Assembly (NCBI RefSeq): GCF_020181035.1
Contig: NZ_JAIQYY010000015.1
Span: forward strand, 168,800 to 232,799
Reading direction: 5' to 3'
Length of the DNA stretch: 64,000 nt
From: Streptomyces sp. CoH27
GTDB taxonomy: Bacteria; Actinomycetota; Actinomycetes; Streptomycetales; Streptomycetaceae
Made by a program: the position numbers and the translations under genes. Position 1 is the first letter of the stretch, and each line of letters opens with the position of its first letter. A model generated the notes under the pieces. It saw only the letters and a list, made by a program, of their open reading frames with translations. It was not told the DNA's origin and searched no databases. Positions 1 to 8,361 of the stretch are shown in pieces.

Positions 1-2227
1 GCCGCTGCCAGCCCCGGGATCCCCGCGCCCGCAGCCACGCCGTGGTCTCCTCGGGCGGCATCGCCGCGGCCACCAGCCACCCCTGCACGGCATCACACCC
101 CAGATCCCGCAACCGCTCCCAGGTCTCGTCGTCCTCCACACCCTCGGCGACGACGAGCAGCCCCAGCGAGTGCGCGAGATCCACGGTGCACCGCACGATC
201 TCCGCGTCCTCCGCGTCGACGGCCAGCCGGGCCACGAAGGAGCGGTCGATCTTCAGCTCGCTCACCGGCAGCCGCCGCAGATGGACCAGGGAGGAGTACC
301 CGGTGCCGAAGTCGTCCAGCGACATCTTCACCCCGTGCCCGGTGAGCCCGGCGAGGGTGTCGGCGGCGCGCTGCGGGTCCTCCAGCAGCACATGCTCGGT
401 TATCTCCAGCTGCAAGGCGCCCGCGGGGACCCCGTGCCGGGCCAGCCGCGCAGCGACCGATCCGGCGAAACCGGGCGTGTGGACGTCGCGGGGCGAGACG
501 TTCACCGCCACCGGCACCCGCAGCCCCTGCGCCCGCCACCGGGCGACCTGTCCGAGCGCGGTCTCCAGCACGTACTCCGTCAGATGGGGCATCAGCCCGG
601 AGGACTCGGCGATCGCTATGAACTCGTCCGGCGGCACCTTCCCGCGCTCGGGGTGCACCCAGCGCACCAGCGCCTCCAGGCCGGCGACCTGACCGTCGAA
701 GCGGACCTTGGGCTGGTAGTGCAGCTGCACCTCGTGCGCGTCCAGCGCCCGGCGCAGGTCGCCGAGGAGGCCGAGGCGGTCCGGGGTGTTGGAGTCCCGC
801 TTGGACTCGTAGACCTCGACGCCCGTACGGTCCCGCTTCGCCTGGTACATCGCCACGTCCGCCCGGCGCAGCAGGCCTTCGGCGTCCAGGGCATGGTCGG
901 GGAAGACGGCGACGCCCGCGCTGGCCTCCAGGACGAGGGTGAGGCCGTCGAGGTCCAGCGGAGAGCTGAGGGCGGTGACGAGGCCGCGGGCGACGCGAGT
1001 GGCCGACGTGGTGGAGTCGGCGACGGGCAGTAAGACCGCGAACTCGTCCCCGCCGAGCCGCGCGGCCTCCGCGCCGCGCGGCAGGGCGATCCGCAGCCGG
1101 TCGGCTATCTGAAGCAGCAGCCGGTCACCGGCGAGATGACCGAGCGTGTCGTTCACCGAACGGAAGCGGTCGAGGTCGATCAGCATGAGGGCGGAGCGGG
1201 CGCCGATGCGTTCGGCGTCGTCGAGGGCGGTCCAGATCCGCTCCAGCAGCCACTGCCGGTTGGGCAGCCCGGTCAGCGGGTCGCGCAGCTGTTCCTCGGC
1301 ACGCGCGCGTGCCATCCACAGCGTGGAGTCGAGGGCGATGAGCGGGATGGCGAACAGCGGCAGCAGGACCGGCTCGGCATCGGCGACGACGCACAGCAGG
1401 GGCGCGATGCCAAGCAGGGCGACGGCCATCAGGCCTTGTCTGACCAGGGAGGCGCGGTGGACCGCGGGCACCTTGCCGCCGTGCGGGGCGTGCAGGTACC
1501 ACAGCAGGCCGCGGCTGACGGCGAGATAGGCGACGGCGGCGAGGACGACCTCCGGCACGGTGGCGATGCTCCAGCTGCCGGGCCTCCAGGGCGTCTCGAC
1601 GCTCGGGACGCGGCCGAACGCGCCGAGCAGCAGGGCGCCGGTGCCGATGCCGAGGAGGTCCACCGCGCCGTGCAGGACGCCCTGGCGCCAGCGGTGGCGG
1701 CGGGCGACGCCGACCAGGACGACGACGGTGAGGCTGACCATGCCGGCGGGCACCCAGCCGTAGAGCAGCAGGACGGCGAGGGTGAGGGCGGCGCCGGAGC
1801 CGGTGCCGCCCCACCAGCGGGCACGGCCCAGCATGACGAGGTGACCGACGATGACGCCGGTGAGCAGGGCCAGCGACCAGCCGACGGTGCCGCCCGGGAA
1901 GAGGGCGTGGTGGCCGGTGAAGGCGCGGTAGAAGCCGGCGCCCAGGACGAGTGCGGCGGCGGCCGTGACGGCCGCGGGCAGTGCGGGCCAGGACGGCTGC
2001 CGTTCGGTGTCCGGGCCGGTGCCGGCGCCGGTCAGGGCGCGGGCGGGTTCGAGGGCGGTCAGGGGTATCGGCGGATGGGCCTCGGCGACGGCGCCCGGCC
2101 CGGCCAGGCGCGCCCGGCCCGGCGGACGTCCGCCGTCCCGTCCCGTCCACCGGGTCCCGCGCCAGGCGGCCGCGCGACGGCGCAGGCGCAGCCGCGAGTC
2201 CGGGGCGATGCTCTCGGTCGGTTCCAT
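1..2227 (-). CDS. rmdB: Membrane GGDEF-EAL cyclic-di-GMP enzyme, probable RmdB-type phosphodiesterase (C-terminus off the left edge)
   Basis: The frame starts at ATG 2227 and is still open at base 1, giving 742 codons without a stop. An arginine-rich N-terminus is followed by several hydrophobic segments (roughly residues 75-290), a GGDEF domain with an intact GGDEF motif at 392-396, and an EAL domain (EAL at 518-520, DDFGTG from 638). Such proteins make and/or break the second messenger c-di-GMP at the membrane. In S. coelicolor the gene next to ligA is, as I recall, rmdB (SCO5495), a c-di-GMP phosphodiesterase acting in development, so orthology is inferred from order and architecture. Codon 399, three residues after GGDEF, is TTA (bases 1031-1033), which should make full expression depend on the bldA tRNA. 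The last residues lie outside the window. Confidence 0.88.
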   Translation of the reverse strand, partial: MEPTESIAPDSRLRLRRRAAAWRGTRWTGRDGGRPPGRARLAGPGAVAEAHPPIPLTALEPARALTGAGTGPDTERQPSWPALPAAVTAAAALVLGAGFYRAFTGHHALFPGGTVGWSLALLTGVIVGHLVMLGRARWWGGTGSGAALTLAVLLLYGWVPAGMVSLTVVVLVGVARRHRWRQGVLHGAVDLLGIGTGALLLGAFGRVPSVETPWRPGSWSIATVPEVVLAAVAYLAVSRGLLWYLHAPHGGKVPAVHRASLVRQGLMAVALLGIAPLLCVVADAEPVLLPLFAIPLIALDSTLWMARARAEEQLRDPLTGLPNRQWLLERIWTALDDAERIGARSALMLIDLDRFRSVNDTLGHLAGDRLLLQIADRLRIALPRGAEAARLGGDEFAVLLPVADSTTSATRVARGLVTALSSPLDLDGLTLVLEASAGVAVFPDHALDAEGLLRRADVAMYQAKRDRTGVEVYESKRDSNTPDRLGLLGDLRRALDAHEVQLHYQPKVRFDGQVAGLEALVRWVHPERGKVPPDEFIAIAESSGLMPHLTEYVLETALGQVARWRAQGLRVPVAVNVSPRDVHTPGFAGSVAARLARHGVPAGALQLEITEHVLLEDPQRAADTLAGLTGHGVKMSLDDFGTGYSSLVHLRRLPVSELKIDRSFVARLAVDAEDAEIVRCTVDLAHSLGLLVVAEGVEDDETWERLRDLGCDAVQGWLVAAAMPPEETTAWLRARGSRGWQR

Positions 2228-2312
2228 TCCCGTCCCTCTCACACCCGGCGGTGCCCACGCCACGCGGCCCGACGTCCGATACCCATCAGCGGCTCCGCGT
2301 TGAAGAAACGTT

Positions 2313-2337
2313 CCCCGCGCCTTGGGAGCGCGCGGGG
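2313..2337. other. Hairpin upstream of the GGDEF-EAL gene
   Basis: CCCCGCGC at 2313-2320 is inversely repeated as GCGCGGGG at 2330-2337. It lies about 90 bases before the GGDEF-EAL start, in the gap between that gene and ligA. It could be a 5' leader hairpin or part of the ligA terminator region. No clear promoter was recognised beside it. Confidence 0.4.
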
Positions 2338-2437
2338 ATGCCCCGACCGCAGCTGGGCACGGCAGGTGCACACCTCAACAGTAGGCCGCTGAAGGCTTCC
2401 ACGGGCACCGGTCGGCAACGGTTGCCCGAATGCGCCC

Positions 2438-2479
2438 AGGCCACCCGTATGCATCTGATATGCGCCGATCGGGTGGCCT
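2438..2479 (-). terminator. Probable ligA terminator
   Basis: AGGCCACCCG (2438-2447) and CGGGTGGCCT (2470-2479) form a perfect 10-bp inverted repeat with a 22-base loop, starting 8 bases after the ligA stop codon. There is no long U tract, as is common for Streptomyces terminators. Confidence 0.6.
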
Positions 2480-2486
2480 TCAACCG

Positions 2487-4685
2487 CTACTCCTCGGTCG
2501 GAAGCGCGACTTCGGCCGCGGCGTCCGGGCCCTGCTCCAAGAGGACCGAGAAACCATCTTCGTTCAGGACCGGGACCTTCAATTGCATGGCTTTGTCATA
2601 CTTCGATCCGGGGTTGTCACCCACAACGACGAACGAAGTCTTCTTCGATACCGATCCGGTCACTTTTGCGCCCCGGCTCTGCAGTGCCTCCTTGGCGCCG
2701 TCCCGGGTGAAGTTCTCCAGCGTGCCGGTGACCACGACGGTCAGCCCCTCCAGCGGGCGCGGGCCCTCGTCCTCGCCGGTGGCCTCGTCCTCAAGCGGGA
2801 CTCCGGCGGCCTTCCACTTGCGGACGATCTCGCGGTGCCACTCCTCCGCGAACCATTCCTTGAGCGCCGTGGCGATGATGGGGCCGACGCCGTCGGTGGT
2901 CGCCAGCTCCTCCTCGGTGGCCTGTTCGATACGGTCGATGGAGCGGAACTCGCGCGCGAGGGCCTGCGCGGCCACCGGTCCGACGTGCCGGATGGACAGT
3001 CCGTTGAGGAACCGGGCCAGCGGGCGCTGCTTGGCCGCCTCGACGTTCTCCAGCAGGGCGAGGGTGTTCTTCTTCGGCTCGCCCTTCTGGTTGGCAAAGA
3101 CCGTGACGACCTTCTCCTCGCCCGTCTTCGGGTCCCGCTTGGGCAGACCGCTGTCGGGGTCGAGGACATAGGCCTTGATGGGCAGCAGCTTCTCCACCGT
3201 CAGGTCGAACAGGTCGCCCTCGTCCACCAGCGGCGGGTCGGCCGGCTCCAACGGCCGGGTCAGCGCGGCGGCGGCCACCGCGCCGAAGCCCTCGATGTCC
3301 AGGCACTCGCGGCCCGCCAGGTAGGACACGCGCTCGCGCAACTGGGCCGGGCACGTACGGGCGTTGGGGCAGCGGAGGTCGATGTCGCCCTCCTTCATGG
3401 GCCGCAGCGCCGTGCCGCACTCGGGGCACTCGGCCGGCATCACGAACTCCCGCTCGCTGCCGTCCCTGAGGTCGACCACCGGGCCGAGGATCTCCGGGAT
3501 GACGTCACCGGCCTTGCGGATGACGACCGTGTCCCCGATGAGCACGCCCTTGGCCTTGACGACCTCCTGGTTGTGCAGGGTGGCGAACTCGACCTCGCTG
3601 CCCGCGACCGTGACCGGCTCGACCTGGGCGTACGGCGTGACGCGGCCGGTGCGGCCGACGCCCACCTTGATGTCGATGAGCTTGGTGTTGACCTCTTCCG
3701 GCGCGTACTTGTATGCGATCGCCCAGCGCGGCGCCCGCGCGGTGGAGCCGAGGCGGCCCTGGAGGCGGATCTCGTCGAGCTTGATGACGGCGCCGTCGAT
3801 CTCGTGCTCCACGGAGTGGCGGTTCTCGCCGTCGTAGTGGGCGATGAACTGCCGTACGCCGTCGAGGTCGTCCACCACGCGGTTGTGCGGGGAGGTGGGC
3901 AGGCCCCAGGTCTTCAGCAGGTCGTACGCCTGGGAGAGGCGGGTCATGCCCGTGAAGCCCTCCAGGGCGCCGATGCCGTGGACGACCATGTGCAGCGGGC
4001 GGGTGGCGGTGACCCGCGGGTCCTTCTGGCGCAGCGAACCGGCGGCGGCGTTACGGGGGTTGGCGAACGGCTTGTCACCGGCCGCGACCAGGCGTTCGTT
4101 CAGTTCGAGGAACTTCTCCATCGGGAAGTAGACCTCGCCGCGGATCTCCACGAGGTCCGGCACCTTGTCGCCGCCCAGGCGGTCCGGGATCTCGGCGATC
4201 GTACGGACGTTGGGCGTGATGTCCTCGCCGGTGCGGCCGTCGCCGCGAGTGGCCGCGCGCGTGAGGCGGCCGTTCTCGTACGTGAGGTTGACCGCGAGGC
4301 CGTCGACCTTCAGCTCGCACAGGAAGTGGTACTTCTGGTCGCCGAGTTCGCGCGCGATGCGGTCGGCCCAGGCGGCCAGCTCGTCGTCGTTGAAGGTGTT
4401 GTCGAGCGACAGCATGCGCTGGCGGTGCTCGACCGCCGTGAACTCCGTCGCGTACGACCCCGCGACCTTCTGGGTGGGCGAGTCCGGGGTGCGCAGCTCC
4501 GGATACTGCTCCTCCAGGGCCTCCAGGGACTTCAGGAGCTTGTCGAACTCCGCGTCGCTGATGACGGGAGCGTCCTTCACGTAGTACCGGAAGCGGTGCT
4601 CCTCGACCTGCTCCGCCAGCTGCGCGTGCCTGTCCCGTGCCTCGGCGGGCACTGCCGTCTCCGCCTGCTGCTTGTCGCCGGCCAC
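2487..4685 (-). CDS. ligA: NAD-dependent DNA ligase LigA
   Basis: This 732-residue protein has the full LigA layout. An N-terminal Ia domain is followed by the nucleotidyltransferase domain with the KVDG motif (catalytic Lys about 126, the site of AMP attachment), then an OB fold, a four-cysteine zinc finger (CPECG...CPNARTCP, about 420-445), helix-hairpin-helix repeats and a C-terminal BRCT domain (about 650-730). It seals nicks in DNA during replication and repair using NAD+. A lysine/glutamate-rich insert between the zinc finger and the helix-hairpin-helix region (the stretch with DPDSGLPKRDPKTGEEK) is typical of actinobacterial LigA. The gene ends 259 bases before the GGDEF-EAL start and is followed by an inverted repeat. 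The MetE-like gene lies 15 bases upstream on the same strand, so the two may be co-transcribed. Confidence 0.97.
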   Translation of the reverse strand: MAGDKQQAETAVPAEARDRHAQLAEQVEEHRFRYYVKDAPVISDAEFDKLLKSLEALEEQYPELRTPDSPTQKVAGSYATEFTAVEHRQRMLSLDNTFNDDELAAWADRIARELGDQKYHFLCELKVDGLAVNLTYENGRLTRAATRGDGRTGEDITPNVRTIAEIPDRLGGDKVPDLVEIRGEVYFPMEKFLELNERLVAAGDKPFANPRNAAAGSLRQKDPRVTATRPLHMVVHGIGALEGFTGMTRLSQAYDLLKTWGLPTSPHNRVVDDLDGVRQFIAHYDGENRHSVEHEIDGAVIKLDEIRLQGRLGSTARAPRWAIAYKYAPEEVNTKLIDIKVGVGRTGRVTPYAQVEPVTVAGSEVEFATLHNQEVVKAKGVLIGDTVVIRKAGDVIPEILGPVVDLRDGSEREFVMPAECPECGTALRPMKEGDIDLRCPNARTCPAQLRERVSYLAGRECLDIEGFGAVAAAALTRPLEPADPPLVDEGDLFDLTVEKLLPIKAYVLDPDSGLPKRDPKTGEEKVVTVFANQKGEPKKNTLALLENVEAAKQRPLARFLNGLSIRHVGPVAAQALAREFRSIDRIEQATEEELATTDGVGPIIATALKEWFAEEWHREIVRKWKAAGVPLEDEATGEDEGPRPLEGLTVVVTGTLENFTRDGAKEALQSRGAKVTGSVSKKTSFVVVGDNPGSKYDKAMQLKVPVLNEDGFSVLLEQGPDAAAEVALPTEE

Positions 4686-4700
4686 CGTGTTGTCCTCCCG

Positions 4701-5708
4701 TTACTCTGGGTTGTCCGCGAGGGATCTCGCCGCCCGGACGCAGTGGGCGAGCGCCTGGCGAGCATAGGCGGGGGAAGCGCCCGCCAGACCGCACGCCGGG
4801 GTCACCGTGACGGCCTGCGCGAGCAGCCCTGGTCGCAGCCCCAGCCTGCGCCACAGCGTCCTGACACCCATGACGCTACCGGCAGGGTCTGACAATGGGC
4901 CGTCCGTGCCCGGTACGACACCGGCGAACAGCCGTGTGCCGGCCTCGACGGCCTCGCCGATGGCGTCGTCGTCACGCTCGGTGAGGAGCGAGAAGTCGAA
5001 GGAGACGGCGGCCGCGCCGGCCCGGCGCAGCAGGGCGAACGGCACGTCAGGGGCGCAGGAGTGGACGACCACGGGGCCGTCGTGGTGCACGCCGACGACA
5101 TCCCGGAGCGCGGCCTCCACGAGCTGGCGGTCGACGGCGCGGTGGGTGCGGTAGCCGCTGGCGGTGCGGACCTGGCCGCGCAGGACGGCGGTGAGCGAGG
5201 GCTCGTCGAGCTGGAGGACGAGGCGGGCGCCGGGGATGCGGCGCCGTACCTCGGCGAGGTGGAGGCGGAGGCCCTCGGTGAGGGAGGCGGTGAGGTCACG
5301 GCAGGCGCCGGGGTCGGAGAGGGCGGCCTCGCCGTTCTTCAGCTCCAGGGCGGCGGCGAGCGTCCAGGGGCCGACGGCCTGCACCTTGAGGTCGCCCTCG
5401 TAGCCTTGCGTGAACTCCTCCAGGGCGTCCAGGTCCTCGCCCAGCCAGGACCGGGCGCGCTTGGTGTCCCGGCCCGGCCGGTCCCCGATCCGCCAGCCGC
5501 TGGGCTCCACGCGCGCGTACAGCTCGACCAGCATCCCGGCGGTACGACCGATCATGTCGGCTCCGGGCCCCCGCGTGGGCAGCTCGGCGAGGAACGGGAA
5601 GTCCTCGAAGCTTCCGGTGACCGTCTTGGCGGCTTCCCTGGCGTCGCCGCCGGGCATGGACCCGATGCCGGTGGCCGGGGGGAACGTGAACTCACTGCTC
5701 TCACTCAC
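4701..5708 (-). CDS. Short MetE-like (cobalamin-independent methionine synthase C-terminal domain) protein
   Basis: The 335-residue product matches only the C-terminal catalytic half of MetE. Full MetE has about 750-770 residues, with an N-terminal duplicate that is missing here. The signature TGIGSMPGGD near the N-terminus, a Zn-ligand pair His-x-Cys in VVHSCAPD, and a later Cys in TPACGLAG fit the zinc site that activates the thiol acceptor. It probably transfers a methyl group to a thiol. Without the N-terminal half, which helps bind polyglutamyl folate, the donor may be a protein or small corrinoid carrier instead. The gene sits between ligA and an SDR gene, all on the minus strand, 15 bases from ligA. 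Whether it makes methionine or serves another methyl-transfer step cannot be read from the sequence. Confidence 0.82.
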   Translation of the reverse strand: MSESSEFTFPPATGIGSMPGGDAREAAKTVTGSFEDFPFLAELPTRGPGADMIGRTAGMLVELYARVEPSGWRIGDRPGRDTKRARSWLGEDLDALEEFTQGYEGDLKVQAVGPWTLAAALELKNGEAALSDPGACRDLTASLTEGLRLHLAEVRRRIPGARLVLQLDEPSLTAVLRGQVRTASGYRTHRAVDRQLVEAALRDVVGVHHDGPVVVHSCAPDVPFALLRRAGAAAVSFDFSLLTERDDDAIGEAVEAGTRLFAGVVPGTDGPLSDPAGSVMGVRTLWRRLGLRPGLLAQAVTVTPACGLAGASPAYARQALAHCVRAARSLADNPE

Positions 5709-5735
5709 TCCGGAAGGGTATGCCGTGGCGGCACA

Positions 5736-5752
5736 AGGGGGCTCCGCCCCCT
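5736..5752 (-). terminator. Short GC hairpin after the SDR gene
   Basis: AGGGGGC-TCC-GCCCCCT is a perfect 7-bp stem with a 3-base loop between the SDR stop (5834) and the MetE-like start (5708). Hairpins of this GGGGGCTCCGCCCCC type recur widely between Streptomyces genes and act as weak terminators or RNA stabilisers. Confidence 0.5.
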
Positions 5753-5833
5753 GTACCCCCGCCTATGCCCACCTGTGCCCGCCCGTGCCGCCCATCACCC
5801 GACGCGGTCGGCAGAGAAGCGCGGCCCCGGAGG

Positions 5834-6532
5834 TCACCGGCCCGGCCGTACCGTCAGGTCGTTGACCTCGGCGTCCCTGGGCAGGTCCAGGGCCATGAGG
5901 ATCGTCGTGGCGACCGACTCGGGATCGATCCACTTGGCGGGGTCGTAGTCCTTGCCCTCCTGCTGGTGGACCTTGGTCTGCATGGGGGTGGCCGTGCGGC
6001 CGGGGTACACCGTGGTGACGCGGACGCCGGCCGCGTGTTCCTCCTGGCGCAGGGAGTCGGCCAGGGCCTTCAGGCCGTGTTTCGAGGCGGCGTAGGCGGA
6101 CCAGCCCGCGTGGGCGCTCAGGCCTGCCCCTGAGTTGACGAAGATCACATGGCCGCGGGCGGCGCGCAGCTGGGGCAGGAAGTGCCGGGTCAGCTCGGCC
6201 GGGGCGATCAGGTTGACGTTGAGCTGGTGGTGCCAGGACTTGGTGGTCAGGTCGCCGACCTCGCCCAGGTCGACGACCCCGGCGATGTGGAGCAGGGAGT
6301 CCACCCGGTCGGGGAGCGTCTGGTGGGAGAACGCCCAGGAGAGCCGGTCCGGGTCTGCCAGGTCGCCCACCAGGGTGCGGGCGCCGGGGAACCCGGCCGC
6401 CAGCTCCTTCGCGCGGCCCGCGTCGCGCGCGTGCAGGACGATGTCGTCCCCGCGCGCGTGCAGCCGGCGGGCGACGGCGGCGCCGATGCCGGAACCGGCA
6501 CCGGTGATCACATGAGTAGCCATGCCCGCCAT
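5834..6532 (-). CDS. Short-chain dehydrogenase/reductase (SDR)
   Basis: The 232-residue protein is a classical SDR. It has the NAD(P)-binding glycine motif GAGSGIGAAV near residue 10, the NxxN region around the central strand (VNLIAPAEL), the catalytic Ser in FVNSGAGLS and the catalytic Tyr-x-x-x-Lys in YAASK. The fold predicts reversible oxidation or reduction of an alcohol or carbonyl with NAD(P)H. The substrate cannot be told. The start codon ATG at 6532 follows the LOG-like gene (ends 6540) by 7 bases on the same strand, so the two probably form an operon. Confidence 0.85.
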   Translation of the reverse strand: MAGMATHVITGAGSGIGAAVARRLHARGDDIVLHARDAGRAKELAAGFPGARTLVGDLADPDRLSWAFSHQTLPDRVDSLLHIAGVVDLGEVGDLTTKSWHHQLNVNLIAPAELTRHFLPQLRAARGHVIFVNSGAGLSAHAGWSAYAASKHGLKALADSLRQEEHAAGVRVTTVYPGRTATPMQTKVHQQEGKDYDPAKWIDPESVATTILMALDLPRDAEVNDLTVRPGR

Positions 6533-6539
6533 GCTCGCA

Positions 6540-7079
6540 TCAGCGGGCGCCCAGGTGGCCTTCCAGGTGGGCCAGCGCGGCGACGGGTTCCTCGGCGAAG
6601 TACATCAGCTCGGCCAGCGGACGCGGCAGGAAGCCCTCGGCCTCCATGCGGCGGAACTGCTCCTTGAGGCCGTCGTAGAAGCCCGCGGTGTTCAGCAGCA
6701 CGACCGGCTTCTCGGTGCGGCCGTGCTTCTTCAGCTCCAGGATCTCCGTGGCCTCGTCCAGCGTGCCGGTGCCGCCCACCATGATCACCACGGCGTCGGC
6801 CTTCTCCAGCAGCAGTTTCTTGCGCTCGGCGAGGTCGGCGGCGATGACCATCTCGTCGGCGCCGGGCCGCGCCTTGTTCGCGAGGAAGTCCACGGACACG
6901 CCCAGCAGCCTGCCGCCCGCCTCGTGCACCCCGTCGGCGACGACCTTCATCAGACCGACGTTGGAGCCGCCCCACACCAGGGTGTGGCCGGCCTTGCCGA
7001 GCAGTTCCGCGAACTCGCGCGCGGGGCGCGTGTAACGCTCGTCGAGGTCGGCGGCGGACAGGAAGACGCAGATGTTCAT
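6540..7079 (-). CDS. LOG-like / TIGR00730-type Rossmann-fold nucleotide phosphoribohydrolase
   Basis: Translation from ATG 7079 (MNICVFLS) gives 179 residues, normal for the family. It carries the GG-x-x-x-GLM segment (WGGSNVGLM) and the nucleotide-binding loop VGGTGTLDEATE, equivalent to the PGGxGTxxE motif of LOG enzymes. Family members release the base from cytokinin riboside monophosphates or related nucleotides. The first residue of the motif is Val rather than Pro, a small departure. The enzyme is cytoplasmic. The reading frame is open further upstream, but homologous N-termini begin at this Met, and it directly faces the divergent DUF427 gene. Confidence 0.85.
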   Translation of the reverse strand: MNICVFLSAADLDERYTRPAREFAELLGKAGHTLVWGGSNVGLMKVVADGVHEAGGRLLGVSVDFLANKARPGADEMVIAADLAERKKLLLEKADAVVIMVGGTGTLDEATEILELKKHGRTEKPVVLLNTAGFYDGLKEQFRRMEAEGFLPRPLAELMYFAEEPVAALAHLEGHLGAR

Positions 7080-7130
7080 GGCCCCCACCGTACGCGGGAA
7101 GAACCGGGCGCCCGCCGGTGCTGTCCGGAT

Positions 7131-7454
7131 ATGACCGAAGGACACACCATCACCATCGAGCAGGGCGAGCGGCACGTGCGCGTGGTGCACGGCGATCTGG
7201 TGCTCGCGGAGTCCGACCGTCCCCTGGTGCTGCGCGAGACGGGCTGTCCCGCGCGGTACTACATACCCGCCGAGGACGTACGCCTCGACCTGCTGACCCC
7301 CTCGGACACCCACACCGTCTGCCCCTTCAAGGGCACGGCGTCGTACTGGTCGCTGCCGGACGCGCCGGACCTGGTCTGGGCGTACCCCGACCCCAAGCCG
7401 GGAGTCGCGGAGATCAAGGATCACTTCTGCTTCTACGACGTCGACGTGTCGTGA
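7131..7454 (+). CDS. DUF427 domain protein
   Basis: The 107-residue product (MTEGHTITI...) has the compact all-beta DUF427 fold. Diagnostic segments are RPLVLRETGCPARYYIPAEDV, quoted here in pieces as VLRETG and YYIP-EDV, then HTVCPFKG and a C-terminal YPDP...I-DHFCFY block. The family is widespread in actinobacteria and fungi and has no established reaction. The ATG lies 51 bases from the divergent LOG-like start, so the two genes share a promoter region. The downstream hydrolase begins 37 bases after this stop, which suggests co-transcription. Confidence 0.85.
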   Translation: MTEGHTITIEQGERHVRVVHGDLVLAESDRPLVLRETGCPARYYIPAEDVRLDLLTPSDTHTVCPFKGTASYWSLPDAPDLVWAYPDPKPGVAEIKDHFCFYDVDVS

Positions 7455-7491
7455 GCGACGAGTCCATGCGGGTACGGCAGTCTGCACCGAC

Positions 7492-8274
7492 ATGGACAAG
7501 AAGACGACTTCCCGCGACGGCACCGCCCTCGCGTACGAAGTGACCGGCCAGGGGCCCGCGGTGATCCTGGTGTGCGGCGCGATGTCCACCGGCGGCACCG
7601 TGGCACCCCTGGCCGCCCGGCTCGCGGACCGCTGCACGGCCGTCGTGTACGACCGCCGGGGCCGCGGCGCGAGCGGGGACACGGCACCGTACGAGGTCGC
7701 GCGTGAGGTGGAGGACCTGGCCGCGCTGCTCGACGCGGTGGGCGGGGACGCCTCGCTGTTCGGGGTCTCCTCGGGCGGCGCGCTGGTGCTCCGCGCGGCA
7801 GCGAGCGGGCTGCCGCTGCGCCGGGCGGCGGTGTACGAGGTGCCGTACGCCGACTTCCTCCAGGGCGGCGCCGAGCGCGAGGCCGTGTACAAGGAGCAGC
7901 TGAACAGGGCACTGTCCGACGGCCGGCGCGGGGACGCGGTGGAGCTGTTCCTGCGGCTGACCGGGCTCGGCGAGGAGATGATCCAGGGCGCCCGGCAGTC
8001 GCCGATGTGGGCCGGCATGGAGGCCGTGGCACCGAGTCTCGCGTACGACGACGCCGTCATGGGCGACGGACTGCTCCCGCGCGAGCGGCTCGCGGCGGTC
8101 TCCGTGCCGGTGCTGTCCGTCGTGGGCGGGGCGAGCCCGGAGTGGATGCACCGGGCGGCCCAGGCCGTCGCGGAGGCGGTGCCCCAGGGCACCTACCGGG
8201 TGCTTCCGGGGCAGACCCACATGGTGGAACCGGACGTGCTGGGGCCGGTGCTGGCCGACTTCTTCACCGGCTGA
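7492..8274 (+). CDS. Alpha/beta hydrolase
   Basis: The 260-residue protein has the alpha/beta-hydrolase core. An oxyanion region (LVCGAMSTGG) is followed by the nucleophile elbow G-V-S-S-G (Ser about 85), and the catalytic His is probably in GQTHMVEPD near residue 243. The N-terminal MDKKTTSRDGTALAYE is typical of esterase or epoxide-hydrolase-like enzymes that act on small lipophilic substrates in the cytoplasm. No signal peptide is present. Just after the stop, ATTCACCGGCTG-type sequence is repeated (8268-8306). The substrate is unknown. Confidence 0.85.
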   Translation: MDKKTTSRDGTALAYEVTGQGPAVILVCGAMSTGGTVAPLAARLADRCTAVVYDRRGRGASGDTAPYEVAREVEDLAALLDAVGGDASLFGVSSGGALVLRAAASGLPLRRAAVYEVPYADFLQGGAEREAVYKEQLNRALSDGRRGDAVELFLRLTGLGEEMIQGARQSPMWAGMEAVAPSLAYDDAVMGDGLLPRERLAAVSVPVLSVVGGASPEWMHRAAQAVAEAVPQGTYRVLPGQTHMVEPDVLGPVLADFFTG

Positions 8275-8306
8275 GGATTCACCGGCTGCTGAGGATTCAC
8301 CGGCTG
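8268..8306. repeat. Short direct repeats after the hydrolase gene
   Basis: The segment TTCACCGGCTGAGGAT occurs at the end of the hydrolase frame and again about 25 bases further on, with an intervening near copy TTCACCGGCTGCTGAGGA. These look like small slippage duplications in the intergenic region before the convergent mnmA gene. No function is claimed. Confidence 0.5.
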
Positions 8307-8361
8307 AGGATCCGGCGGCGTACCCCCGAAAGAGCCACACCGCCGGCGTACCCCCTGAGAG

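Noticed and set aside
2430..4892. Long plus-strand open frame opposite ligA
   Set aside because: It is a by-product of high GC content. The LigA frame on the minus strand has conserved domains throughout; the plus frame matches nothing and is rich in Arg/Val/Gly/Asp as expected for antisense of coding DNA.
7080..8192. N-terminal extension of the LOG-like minus-strand frame
   Set aside because: The frame is open far upstream but overlaps the DUF427 and hydrolase genes and is Arg/Ser-rich without family match. The family N-terminus begins at 7079.
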